25,261 nt of DNA from Chara braunii (GCA_003427395.1 BFEA01000081.1:1424637-1449897); one strand, 5' to 3'; positions 6,729-18,200 are shown, counted from the stretch's first letter. The notes: generated by a model from the sequence alone, not told the origin. Program-made: numbers and translations.

Positions 6729-7228
6729 TTATATTAATTTTTCATTCGTCTTTAGATCTTACAGTGGCAGGACCTGCCGACTTTTCTATACCGGCTGGTC
6801 TGATGCCCCGTCACTCGTTTTAATTCATTTTTGCCTTACCGTTTGATTCTTTAATGATTTTAGATTGTGGTCGCCACATCCGGCGCGACCTTTCTTGTTT
6901 TTCTTCCAACCCTCCGGCCCTTGTGGTTGGAGACTTTTAATTTCATTAACCCCTTCTCCAGTCTTTGCGCGGGTCAAAGTGACGCGCGTGGTCATTCAAA
7001 TGTTTAATCCACTAATCTTTACCGTCTCTGCGTTCGCCATGACAAGGCAGACGAGCATTCGAAAAATTTTAACCACTGACTCTAGTTCGTGAGCGTTGTG
7101 TTTCGGCGCTTGCACTAACAAAACTTTCTCGACCATAAAAGCTGAGGGATTTGCCTCATTTCCCGTTTTTAACCGTCTTCAGTCTGTCTGTTGGCGTCGA
7201 CGTTGTGTCGATTACAAAATCATGAGCG

Positions 7229-7248
7229 GATACCCTTGTAAGGGTATC
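7229..7248. repeat. perfect dyad GATACCCTT-GT-AAGGGTATC
   Basis: A 9-bp perfect inverted repeat with a 2-nt centre. It is one of several short dyads between 6665 and 7250. Confidence 0.85.
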
Positions 7249-9541
7249 AGCTCCGACAGTTTTCCCAGACCCCATTAAGCGACGTCCTCGACGCTGGGGA
7301 ATCTAAATGCAAAGAAAAACCTTCTGACGCGACAAGTAGTCAAAATCCGTTCCTTGGATGAAGTTGCGGTTTATAGACCCTCACTGTTCCCCTTGGTGCG
7401 TCCATGCTGCCAGGATTTTAACCTGGGTCTCCCACATATCCAAAAATGACAATTCCCAAGAGAAGATTATTCCATATAAACCCAAGTGAGCATACTGGAT
7501 CTGTACTGTAGCTGCGGAGGTCACCAAGGAAGACAATGATAGCTCCTCCCCCTAACTTTAGACTTTATTTGCCAGGATCTCGTTGGGTGTCCGAGGAGTT
7601 AGGAATCAAAATCGAATCCCACTCTTTGGACGTGGGTCTTGATCTAAGTCAGATTTTACCGTCCCACCCGAAGTCTAATGCGTCGGGATCGGTGACCTTG
7701 GCCTCAACCCACCACAGCCGGTTGATCAGACTGAAACTGCAGTCCACCGCGTTTGTTATTTTTAGCGATGGTTCCCGTATTGGTTACGCAATATCGGGTA
7801 GAAATCTCCTATCATTCTAAACCTGACTCTTGATCCCAATAAGCCTCTTAACAATGAATGCTTTAAGATATAAAAATCAGAGTGTTACATTCTACTCCCC
7901 GGGCTTTGACAGGAGTATATTGTGTCAAGAGGCAGTGTAATCCCTTAAAAGGGTTAACATCTTAGACTCCCGAACCCCGCTCAAGGATCAAGCCTCACCG
8001 CTTCACCCTCTGATTCCAATACTCGTTCTTTGCGCACATTAGTCAATTAGTAGACAACCTCACCATACACGTTCCAGGATGCATATCCCATTTCGTGCAG
8101 ATGAACCCACTTGACATAAAGATAGTTGGGGCATCACCCCCTGCTTCCTTGCGGCAGGCAGTAGTCGCCTCCTTCACAGACCATAGTCTAACAAGGCTCA
8201 AATATTTTCCTCCTTCTTAATAGTAATGTAGTTTCCTCTCCTCAAAGGGTTAGGTGACAACACCCCACTATGGACCAGGAACATAGTTCTGGCGTGGGTC
8301 TCACTACTACTCTAGAAGACGAATTTATAACTCCTTCAAGCCATCTTTCAGGGAAAGGATAACTTAGGATTGCAACTTCCTCAAGAGCAGATTCTACACA
8401 TTGACCTCCTCTTCAGAGAATCTCTCCTCTCAAGAGGTTGGTCACTCCATTCACCTTCGACCCCTCGTCGAACATGGATTCTGCGTAGCATCTCTACTCT
8501 TTATAGGTAGAGCAATTCAACCATAAACATAAACAGATAGTCATATTTGATTAGTTCATAAGGACGGATTAAGGCGTACAGTTTTAAACAAATAAACTCA
8601 GTCGGGTAACTCGACGAGCAACTATGAATAAATATGCATCAGATATATAGTCTCATATGATTAATATTAGATATACTTGACTCAAATAAATGTGGCACGA
8701 ATGAATACATTTACATAGATAAGCCCAATGAATGGTCTTAAAGCGAAGGAATTAAAGCGCTTAGATTCAGGCAGATGATCTTGGAGTACATGAGTTCTAA
8801 CAAATAGCCTCATACTTGAATCTTGTCAGCAAGTTAAACCTAAACAGGATGATTCAACACCAACTCCTCACCGCCTTACTGACTGCACTCAGGACTACGA
8901 GCCTTTGACTCCCCCTTATAGACGAAATCGATCTCTAAATTTCTCCCACGAACGGACTCGGCTTACATTGACTTTTCCTAACACTGGACTTTTATTAAGA
9001 ATCCACAACAAATGAGGGTCCCTACTGACTCTACCTATATTTAGACCCCCTTGTATCCCTAGGTATGTGTTCCACTTATTGGCATGTTATTAGAATTCTC
9101 CTTCCCTTCTCTTGCTATAGCCTGATTGATTGGTACCTTTACTTATGAAGAAAAATTTGTGCCTATTCAGGACGAAAACCCATAGGAATCGCCTTACACC
9201 TATCTAGATCACTTATCCCTAAGGAGGTGATAACATCTTTCCTCAACCCCCCTTTTTCTTCCAAGACGGATACCCCCTTCGTTATGGGCATTGTTACTGA
9301 CAAGAGAAGAAGTATAAAAATCATTGTGACCTATTCCCCCTCGAGGGTATTTTTGTCTGATGACCTAGATAAGTACTAAATCATTACTTATCCTGTTTAA
9401 GCTTCGTGTCGACGGGACGACATCTTTAAATGATCCTATCGTACAACAGGTACGAAATCAGCCCGCATAACTCTATCTGACACAGGAAAAATAGTATCAG
9501 GGTGATACATAACAGTTGATCTGCAGGTGTGGCCCGAGACA
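7249..9541. other. long unassigned stretch, no gene supported
   Basis: About 2.3 kb, AT-rich in the right part, with dense stops. A 94-codon frame at 7536-7820 ends in VIFSDGSRIGY, faintly like the first-aspartate motif of RNase H, but no other RNase H motif follows. TTGACA...TGTCAA is an inverted repeat at about 7905-7926. TATAAAAATCA occurs twice (7869 and 9313), each time followed by a TGTNAC word and a CTAYTCCCC-like word. A 16-nt pure pyrimidine run at 9247-9262 would be a polypurine tract on the minus strand. Confidence 0.5.
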
Positions 9542-9916
9542 CTACGGGAGTGTCAGGCACATGCGACGGCGCGGAAGAGCACGTCGAGGCGGCTTAGGAA
9601 GGACAGTCAACTGCTGCAACCGACGTGCCATAGAAGAAGAGGGGGAAAGAAAAGTACGAGAGAGTGGCTCAAAGCGTGACGGCGGGGAGCCGTAACGATG
9701 TTCGTACTTATAAGAGTAGTAAGCCATCTTCCCAGGAGATGGCATTCGCTCGTGTAGATCTTCTTGATGTCACCTCAATCTCATTCTCTCCCACTTCTCC
9801 TCTTCCTCATTTTCTTCCTCTCGCTCCTCTCTTTCCCTTGTTAAATCAATAGGTCTCTCTGTGGCCTTTCCCTGCTGACCGCCTCTTCCCCTTCCAGCTC
9901 CTGATCCGTGCGGCAT
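9542..9916 (-). pseudogene. interrupted gag-like frame of a minus-strand retroelement (tentative)
   Basis: From an ATG at 9916 the minus strand reads 48 codons. They begin MPHGSGAGRGRGG and become Glu/Arg-rich (REREEREEENEEEE), up to a TGA at 9772-9770. The same frame then continues open to a stop at 9542, giving Tyr/Ser/Pro-rich and Arg-rich sequence. The total is 125 codons with one internal stop. It begins about 635 nt downstream of the primer-binding site on the same strand, where a gag gene would be expected. No zinc knuckle, protease or polymerase motif follows, so the call rests on position and composition only. A chance low-complexity frame (the plus strand is pyrimidine-rich here) is the main alternative. 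Confidence 0.3.
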
Positions 9917-10524
9917 GGCTGGAGAAAGATGCTACTCAGCACACCTCCCTATCCACCCACTGATTAAGGTATCGCTTGTTTATAGCAATACGTACCCTTA
10001 TTAAGGAATCTCAATTTTTGTGGTGTAATATAGTATACTTAACTACTTATCTAGAGAATCTAAATAAAAGATTTCAGAAGCGAGAGTACGCGAGGTCAAT
10101 TGTAGAGATGGATATTAATATGGCAGGAAATAATCAGCGCAATTGACAACCCTCTAGCGCAGATGAGAACTCGTTAGAACCTATTGTGTCGATTGGCTCA
10201 TCCGCTCACCGACTCTACTTTTATGAAGACTCGGTGATCCTTAGCCGCTAGTTCACACGTTCCCTCATGAATAGATAGGAGAGCAATTATCTTCCTGGGG
10301 AGGTGATAAAAGTGCAGACTAAGGTTCGTAGAGACGATAGGCGAGATACTTTAACTGATAAACGTCGAACCTCAAAGCACTTCCTCAGACAAGAGTTCGT
10401 ATCAGTAGACCAAAAACTATTTCAAACAGTCTTCTAACTAATTAGTGGAAGCTTATATATTACTTTATCTTTCGTTTGTCGTTTTGCTAGGGCTTCATTT
10501 AACCAGACCAAGGTTCGTTCTCAT
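9917..10524 (-). other. untranslated leader of the putative LTR element, otherwise featureless
   Basis: No gene seen. TCACCGA...TCGGTGA forms a 7-bp dyad at about 10206-10237. If the retroelement reading is right, this is the minus-strand leader between the primer-binding site and the gag-like frame. Confidence 0.35.
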
Positions 10525-10552
10525 AGGACCTTGGCAGACAACCGAAGGTCCT
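10525..10552. repeat. hairpin next to the primer-binding site
   Basis: AGGACCTT at 10525-10532 pairs perfectly with AAGGTCCT at 10545-10552, with a 12-nt loop. Its outer end abuts the primer-binding-site match. Confidence 0.8.
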
Positions 10553-10567
10553 CGGCAACGGCGCCAC
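10552..10567 (-). promoter_or_regulatory. primer-binding site complementary to tRNA-Asp 3' end
   Basis: The plus strand reads CTCGGCAACGGCGCCACC at 10551-10568. The eukaryotic tRNA-Asp 3' end with CCA is CCCGGCAACGGCGCCA, so the match is nearly complete, with one C-to-T difference. Read on the minus strand this is TGGCGCCGTTGCCGAG, the form used to prime reverse transcription in many plant Ty3/gypsy elements. Just upstream on that strand is ...GCGACA-GG, so an LTR ending in ACA could finish at 10569. A tRNA-Asp gene is excluded, since none of the tRNA body is present. Confidence 0.65.
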
Positions 10568-10568
10568 C

Positions 10569-11443
10569 TGTCGCGCGCGGCGGTCTTGCACCCTGCTGAG
10601 AGTGCTGAACCTCACGGTCGTGTCACGCAGGATATATTCTTGAGAAAGAATCAGTCACCACTGCGACCGTGCGCGCGTGCTATACCTCTCACGATGCCCC
10701 ACGACAGGTCGGGGAGTCGCGAGGTACAACTTACCTCTACCCGAGGGGCTGTCACCACCCTCAGATAGGCGTATCCCTGCTGAGCTACCGGCCCACATGC
10801 AAAGGCTTTTACTTGCCTTTGTAGAGGTAGGACGGCCGAGGGCGTTTGCTCTATCGCTGTAGCATAAAACGGGGTACGCGCGGTAAGACGCATAGAACTG
10901 ACCTGTCAGATGTTTCAGGTCGAACCTTTAAAAGGCTCTCTATTTCCGCTACTGCGTAATGTATTCTTCTTTTTGACAAATATCAATCAACCTGTCTTTC
11001 TACCAAAGAGCGTCCTATCTTTCTTAACAGGTTTGAACTTAACTGAACATCAGGATAATATGGAAGTTAAATTGGACATATAATGAATATAGAAGTATTA
11101 CCGCCGAGAACCCTTTCCACTTTCACAAGTGCCGTGTGTTCGAGACTCTTCAACAGACCAGGTCCAGTTCAATTTTAAAAATCACGCACAATTCAGACCT
11201 ACACAGAATAATGCAAAGACAGTTCACATGCCATGCACTAACGGCGTCAACCATCAACCATTGACCTTGTCCCTCACTTCCCAAACCATGCATGACAACC
11301 TTGTCTTTCCTGAGACGTAAGCCCAGCCCCCTCACATTTCTTCAAAGGACCCTTGAGAGTGACCAGGACCGTTTAGGCAATGACCACAGGTGACAGTTTT
11401 ACTGACCACAGGATTTGACTTTAGAGGTGGGTATCAAGTCAAA
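10569..11443 (-). mobile_element. putative 5' LTR region of a minus-strand retrotransposon, outer boundary unknown
   Basis: On the plus strand the region begins TGTCGCGCGCGG directly beside the primer-binding site. That is the reverse of an LTR ending ...CGCGACA. It is GC-rich to about 10870, then AT-rich. Between 10794 and 10768 the minus strand has a tRNA A-box-like GGGCCGG-TAGCTCAGCAGGG. I found no second LTR copy to the left, so this is a broken or solo-derived remnant. The right boundary is not visible and may fall in the gap. Near the gap TGACCACAGG occurs twice (11381 and 11403). Confidence 0.35.
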
Positions 11444-11836
11444 NNNNNNNNNNNNNNNNNNNNNNNNNNNNNNNNNNNNNNNNNNNNNNNNNNNNNNNNN
11501 NNNNNNNNNNNNNNNNNNNNNNNNNNNNNNNNNNNNNNNNNNNNNNNNNNNNNNNNNNNNNNNNNNNNNNNNNNNNNNNNNNNNNNNNNNNNNNNNNNNN
11601 NNNNNNNNNNNNNNNNNNNNNNNNNNNNNNNNNNNNNNNNNNNNNNNNNNNNNNNNNNNNNNNNNNNNNNNNNNNNNNNNNNNNNNNNNNNNNNNNNNNN
11701 NNNNNNNNNNNNNNNNNNNNNNNNNNNNNNNNNNNNNNNNNNNNNNNNNNNNNNNNNNNNNNNNNNNNNNNNNNNNNNNNNNNNNNNNNNNNNNNNNNNN
11801 NNNNNNNNNNNNNNNNNNNNNNNNNNNNNNNNNNNN
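11444..11836. other. assembly gap, 393 N
   Basis: A continuous run of N. Any translation crossing it is meaningless. The length may be an estimate from scaffolding rather than the true distance. Confidence 1.
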
Positions 11837-12141
11837 GGAGTCTCATGCCCGTGTCCTAAGTCGTCTTTAGGGAAACTCATGTTTACCCTACTCTCAGTCC
11901 TTCCATTCTCTCTCTTGGAGATAAGCGCACGGCTTTGGCGCATAAGTAGACGAGACATAACTCTTTCATTGTTGTGACCTTCCATCCGAAGGCCATGGAC
12001 AACTATGGACTGCGAGGTGATTCTTAAGTTTCTTTCTCCCACGGTCCTATCTTCTTTCCTTGTTCCCTTTCTGGATACGTGGAGACCTTGCTCCAACAGG
12101 AGTATCGTTCTTTCCTTTCCCTTCAATTTGTCTGGACACAC
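11837..12141 (-). CDS. stop-free frame in copy B of the 380-bp repeat, partial, unknown product
   Basis: This is the counterpart of the minus-strand frame in copy A: 101 codons after a TGA at 12144-12142, open to the gap. Nine residues differ from copy A, including D-to-G, D-to-N, D-to-V and H-to-L, and no stop has arisen. In contrast, the plus-strand frame that is long in copy A is stopped here at 11978. No known domain. It is possibly a transposon protein fragment that continues into the gap. Confidence 0.2.
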
Positions 12142-12216
12142 TCAAGTAGTAGATCGATTCAGACGTGAATGTTCTGCTACTTGGCCAATACCAAACAATT
12201 CGTTAGTCGAACAGAC
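11837..12216. repeat. 380-bp dispersed repeat, copy B (between gap and satellite)
   Basis: Gap-free alignment to 1-380 with 17 substitutions. It starts at the first base after the N run, exactly matching window base 1, so the left limit is an assembly edge. Its right end is followed by AT and then the first satellite unit. Homology to copy A ends at the shared ACAGAC, within three bases of the satellite start. Confidence 0.95.
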
Positions 12217-12218
12217 AT

Positions 12219-15200
12219 CAAGTGATAGGTAGATAAAATACAATTTTTTACATTTGTCCCGAATAGGCATAAATCTTTTTACATAGTCGGACATTCTCAA
12301 AACATAAGTCTTTCTGACAAGCAAGCAAGTGATAGGTAGATAAAATACAATTTTTTACATTTGTCCCGAATAGGCATAAATCTTTTTACATAGTCGGACA
12401 TTCTCAAAACATAAGTCTTTCTGACAAGCAAGCAAGTGATAGGTAGATAAAATACAATTTTTTACATTTGTCCCGAATAGGCATAAATCTTTTTACATAG
12501 TCGGACATTCTCAAAACATAAGTCTTTCTGACAAGCAAGCAAGTGATAGGTAGATAAAATACAATTTTTTACATTTGTCCCGAATAGGCATAAATCTTTT
12601 TACATAGTCGGACATTCTCAAAACATAAGTCTTTCTGACAAGCAAGCAAGTGATAGGTAGATAAAATACAATTTTTTACATTTGTCCCGAATAGGCATAA
12701 ATCTTTTTACATAGTCGGACATTCTCAAAACATAAGTCTTTCTGACAAGCAAGCAAGTGATAGGTAGATAAAATACAATTTTTTACATTTGTCCCGAATA
12801 GGCATAAATCTTTTTACATAGTCGGACATTCTCAAAACATAAGTCTTTCTGACAAGCAAGCAAGTGATAGGTAGATAAAATACAATTTTTTACATTTGTC
12901 CCGAATAGGCATAAATCTTTTTACATAGTCGGACATTCTCAAAACATAAGTCTTTCTGACAAGCAAGCAAGTGATAGGTAGATAAAATACAATTTTTTAC
13001 ATTTGTCCCGAATAGGCATAAATCTTTTTACATAGTCGGACATTCTCAAAACATAAGTCTTTCTGACAAGCAAGCAAGTGATAGGTAGATAAAATACAAT
13101 TTTTTACATTTGTCCCGAATAGGCATAAATCTTTTTACATAGTCGGACATTCTCAAAACATAAGTCTTTCTGACAAGCAAGCAAGTGATAGGTAGATAAA
13201 ATACAATTTTTTACATTTGTCCCGAATAGGCATAAATCTTTTTACATAGTCGGACATTCTCAAAACATAAGTCTTTCTGACAAGCAAGCAAGTGATAGGT
13301 AGATAAAATACAATTTTTTACATTTGTCCCGAATAGGCATAAATCTTTTTACATAGTCGGACATTCTCAAAACATAAGTCTTTCTGACAAGCAAGCAAGT
13401 GATAGGTAGATAAAATACAATTTTTTACATTTGTCCCGAATAGGCATAAATCTTTTTACATAGTCGGACATTCTCAAAACATAAGTCTTTCTGACAAGCA
13501 AGCAAGTGATAGGTAGATAAAATACAATTTTTTACATTTGTCCCGAATAGGCATAAATCTTTTTACATAGTCGGACATTCTCAAAACATAAGTCTTTCTG
13601 ACAAGCAAGCAAGTGATAGGTAGATAAAATACAATTTTTTACATTTGTCCCGAATAGGCATAAATCTTTTTACATAGTCGGACATTCTCAAAACATAAGT
13701 CTTTCTGACAAGCAAGCAAGTGATAGGTAGATAAAATACAATTTTTTACATTTGTCCCGAATAGGCATAAATCTTTTTACATAGTCGGACATTCTCAAAA
13801 CATAAGTCTTTCTGACAAGCAAGCAAGTGATAGGTAGATAAAATACAATTTTTTACATTTGTCCCGAATAGGCATAAATCTTTTTACATAGTCGGACATT
13901 CTCAAAACATAAGTCTTTCTGACAAGCAAGCAAGTGATAGGTAGATAAAATACAATTTTTTACATTTGTCCCGAATAGGCATAAATCTTTTTACATAGTC
14001 GGACATTCTCAAAACATAAGTCTTTCTGACAAGCAAGCAAGTGATAGGTAGATAAAATACAATTTTTTACATTTGTCCCGAATAGGCATAAATCTTTTTA
14101 CATAGTCGGACATTCTCAAAACATAAGTCTTTCTGACAAGCAAGCAAGTGATAGGTAGATAAAATACAATTTTTTACATTTGTCCCGAATAGGCATAAAT
14201 CTTTTTACATAGTCGGACATTCTCAAAACATAAGTCTTTCTGACAAGCAAGCAAGTGATAGGTAGATAAAATACAATTTTTTACATTTGTCCCGAATAGG
14301 CATAAATCTTTTTACATAGTCGGACATTCTCAAAACATAAGTCTTTCTGACAAGCAAGCAAGTGATAGGTAGATAAAATACAATTTTTTACATTTGTCCC
14401 GAATAGGCATAAATCTTTTTACATAGTCGGACATTCTCAAAACATAAGTCTTTCTGACAAGCAAGCAAGTGATAGGTAGATAAAATACAATTTTTTACAT
14501 TTGTCCCGAATAGGCATAAATCTTTTTACATAGTCGGACATTCTCAAAACATAAGTCTTTCTGACAAGCAAGCAAGTGATAGGTAGATAAAATACAATTT
14601 TTTACATTTGTCCCGAATAGGCATAAATCTTTTTACATAGTCGGACATTCTCAAAACATAAGTCTTTCTGACAAGCAAGCAAGTGATAGGTAGATAAAAT
14701 ACAATTTTTTACATTTGTCCCGAATAGGCATAAATCTTTTTACATAGTCGGACATTCTCAAAACATAAGTCTTTCTGACAAGCAAGCAAGTGATAGGTAG
14801 ATAAAATACAATTTTTTACATTTGTCCCGAATAGGCATAAATCTTTTTACATAGTCGGACATTCTCAAAACATAAGTCTTTCTGACAAGCAAGCAAGTGA
14901 TAGGTAGATAAAATACAATTTTTTACATTTGTCCCGAATAGGCATAAATCTTTTTACATAGTCGGACATTCTCAAAACATAAGTCTTTCTGACAAGCAAG
15001 CAAGTGATAGGTAGATAAAATACAATTTTTTACATTTGTCCCGAATAGGCATAAATCTTTTTACATAGTCGGACATTCTCAAAACATAAGTCTTTCTGAC
15101 AAGCAAGCAAGTGATAGGTAGATAAAATACAATTTTTTACATTTGTCCCGAATAGGCATAAATCTTTTTACATAGTCGGACATTCTCAAAACATAAGTCT

Positions 15201-18200
15201 TTCTGACAAGCAAGCAAGTGATAGGTAGATAAAATACAATTTTTTACATTTGTCCCGAATAGGCATAAATCTTTTTACATAGTCGGACATTCTCAAAACA
15301 TAAGTCTTTCTGACAAGCAAGCAAGTGATAGGTAGATAAAATACAATTTTTTACATTTGTCCCGAATAGGCATAAATCTTTTTACATAGTCGGACATTCT
15401 CAAAACATAAGTCTTTCTGACAAGCAAGCAAGTGATAGGTAGATAAAATACAATTTTTTACATTTGTCCCGAATAGGCATAAATCTTTTTACATAGTCGG
15501 ACATTCTCAAAACATAAGTCTTTCTGACAAGCAAGCAAGTGATAGGTAGATAAAATACAATTTTTTACATTTGTCCCGAATAGGCATAAATCTTTTTACA
15601 TAGTCGGACATTCTCAAAACATAAGTCTTTCTGACAAGCAAGCAAGTGATAGGTAGATAAAATACAATTTTTTACATTTGTCCCGAATAGGCATAAATCT
15701 TTTTACATAGTCGGACATTCTCAAAACATAAGTCTTTCTGACAAGCAAGCAAGTGATAGGTAGATAAAATACAATTTTTTACATTTGTCCCGAATAGGCA
15801 TAAATCTTTTTACATAGTCGGACATTCTCAAAACATAAGTCTTTCTGACAAGCAAGCAAGTGATAGGTAGATAAAATACAATTTTTTACATTTGTCCCGA
15901 ATAGGCATAAATCTTTTTACATAGTCGGACATTCTCAAAACATAAGTCTTTCTGACAAGCAAGCAAGTGATAGGTAGATAAAATACAATTTTTTACATTT
16001 GTCCCGAATAGGCATAAATCTTTTTACATAGTCGGACATTCTCAAAACATAAGTCTTTCTGACAAGCAAGCAAGTGATAGGTAGATAAAATACAATTTTT
16101 TACATTTGTCCCGAATAGGCATAAATCTTTTTACATAGTCGGACATTCTCAAAACATAAGTCTTTCTGACAAGCAAGCAAGTGATAGGTAGATAAAATAC
16201 AATTTTTTACATTTGTCCCGAATAGGCATAAATCTTTTTACATAGTCGGACATTCTCAAAACATAAGTCTTTCTGACAAGCAAGCAAGTGATAGGTAGAT
16301 AAAATACAATTTTTTACATTTGTCCCGAATAGGCATAAATCTTTTTACATAGTCGGACATTCTCAAAACATAAGTCTTTCTGACAAGCAAGCAAGTGATA
16401 GGTAGATAAAATACAATTTTTTACATTTGTCCCGAATAGGCATAAATCTTTTTACATAGTCGGACATTCTCAAAACATAAGTCTTTCTGACAAGCAAGCA
16501 AGTGATAGGTAGATAAAATACAATTTTTTACATTTGTCCCGAATAGGCATAAATCTTTTTACATAGTCGGACATTCTCAAAACATAAGTCTTTCTGACAA
16601 GCAAGCAAGTGATAGGTAGATAAAATACAATTTTTTACATTTGTCCCGAATAGGCATAAATCTTTTTACATAGTCGGACATTCTCAAAACATAAGTCTTT
16701 CTGACAAGCAAGCAAGTGATAGGTAGATAAAATACAATTTTTTACATTTGTCCCGAATAGGCATAAATCTTTTTACATAGTCGGACATTCTCAAAACATA
16801 AGTCTTTCTGACAAGCAAGCAAGTGATAGGTAGATAAAATACAATTTTTTACATTTGTCCCGAATAGGCATAAATCTTTTTACATAGTCGGACATTCTCA
16901 AAACATAAGTCTTTCTGACAAGCAAGCAAGTGATAGGTAGATAAAATACAATTTTTTACATTTGTCCCGAATAGGCATAAATCTTTTTACATAGTCGGAC
17001 ATTCTCAAAACATAAGTCTTTCTGACAAGCAAGCAAGTGATAGGTAGATAAAATACAATTTTTTACATTTGTCCCGAATAGGCATAAATCTTTTTACATA
17101 GTCGGACATTCTCAAAACATAAGTCTTTCTGACAAGCAAGCAAGTGATAGGTAGATAAAATACAATTTTTTACATTTGTCCCGAATAGGCATAAATCTTT
17201 TTACATAGTCGGACATTCTCAAAACATAAGTCTTTCTGACAAGCAAGCAAGTGATAGGTAGATAAAATACAATTTTTTACATTTGTCCCGAATAGGCATA
17301 AATCTTTTTACATAGTCGGACATTCTCAAAACATAAGTCTTTCTGACAAGCAAGCAAGTGATAGGTAGATAAAATACAATTTTTTACATTTGTCCCGAAT
17401 AGGCATAAATCTTTTTACATAGTCGGACATTCTCAAAACATAAGTCTTTCTGACAAGCAAGCAAGTGATAGGTAGATAAAATACAATTTTTTACATTTGT
17501 CCCGAATAGGCATAAATCTTTTTACATAGTCGGACATTCTCAAAACATAAGTCTTTCTGACAAGCAAGCAAGTGATAGGTAGATAAAATACAATTTTTTA
17601 CATTTGTCCCGAATAGGCATAAATCTTTTTACATAGTCGGACATTCTCAAAACATAAGTCTTTCTGACAAGCAAGCAAGTGATAGGTAGATAAAATACAA
17701 TTTTTTACATTTGTCCCGAATAGGCATAAATCTTTTTACATAGTCGGACATTCTCAAAACATAAGTCTTTCTGACAAGCAAGCAAGTGATAGGTAGATAA
17801 AATACAATTTTTTACATTTGTCCCGAATAGGCATAAATCTTTTTACATAGTCGGACATTCTCAAAACATAAGTCTTTCTGACAAGCAAGCAAGTGATAGG
17901 TAGATAAAATACAATTTTTTACATTTGTCCCGAATAGGCATAAATCTTTTTACATAGTCGGACATTCTCAAAACATAAGTCTTTCTGACAAGCAAGCAAG
18001 TGATAGGTAGATAAAATACAATTTTTTACATTTGTCCCGAATAGGCATAAATCTTTTTACATAGTCGGACATTCTCAAAACATAAGTCTTTCTGACAAGC
18101 AAGCAAGTGATAGGTAGATAAAATACAATTTTTTACATTTGTCCCGAATAGGCATAAATCTTTTTACATAGTCGGACATTCTCAAAACATAAGTCTTTCT

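Noticed and set aside
7536-7820. RNase H or reverse-transcriptase fragment
   Set aside because: Only VIFSDGS resembles the first RNase H motif. The other catalytic acidic motifs are missing and the upstream residues resemble nothing I know.
10445-10893. Plus and minus frames of 61-107 codons beside the primer-binding site
   Set aside because: They overlap each other on both strands and cross the primer-binding site and LTR edge. No domain is visible.
11390-12141. Frames of 135-235 codons through the gap
   Set aside because: Most of their length is N. Only the part in copy B right of 11837 is real sequence.
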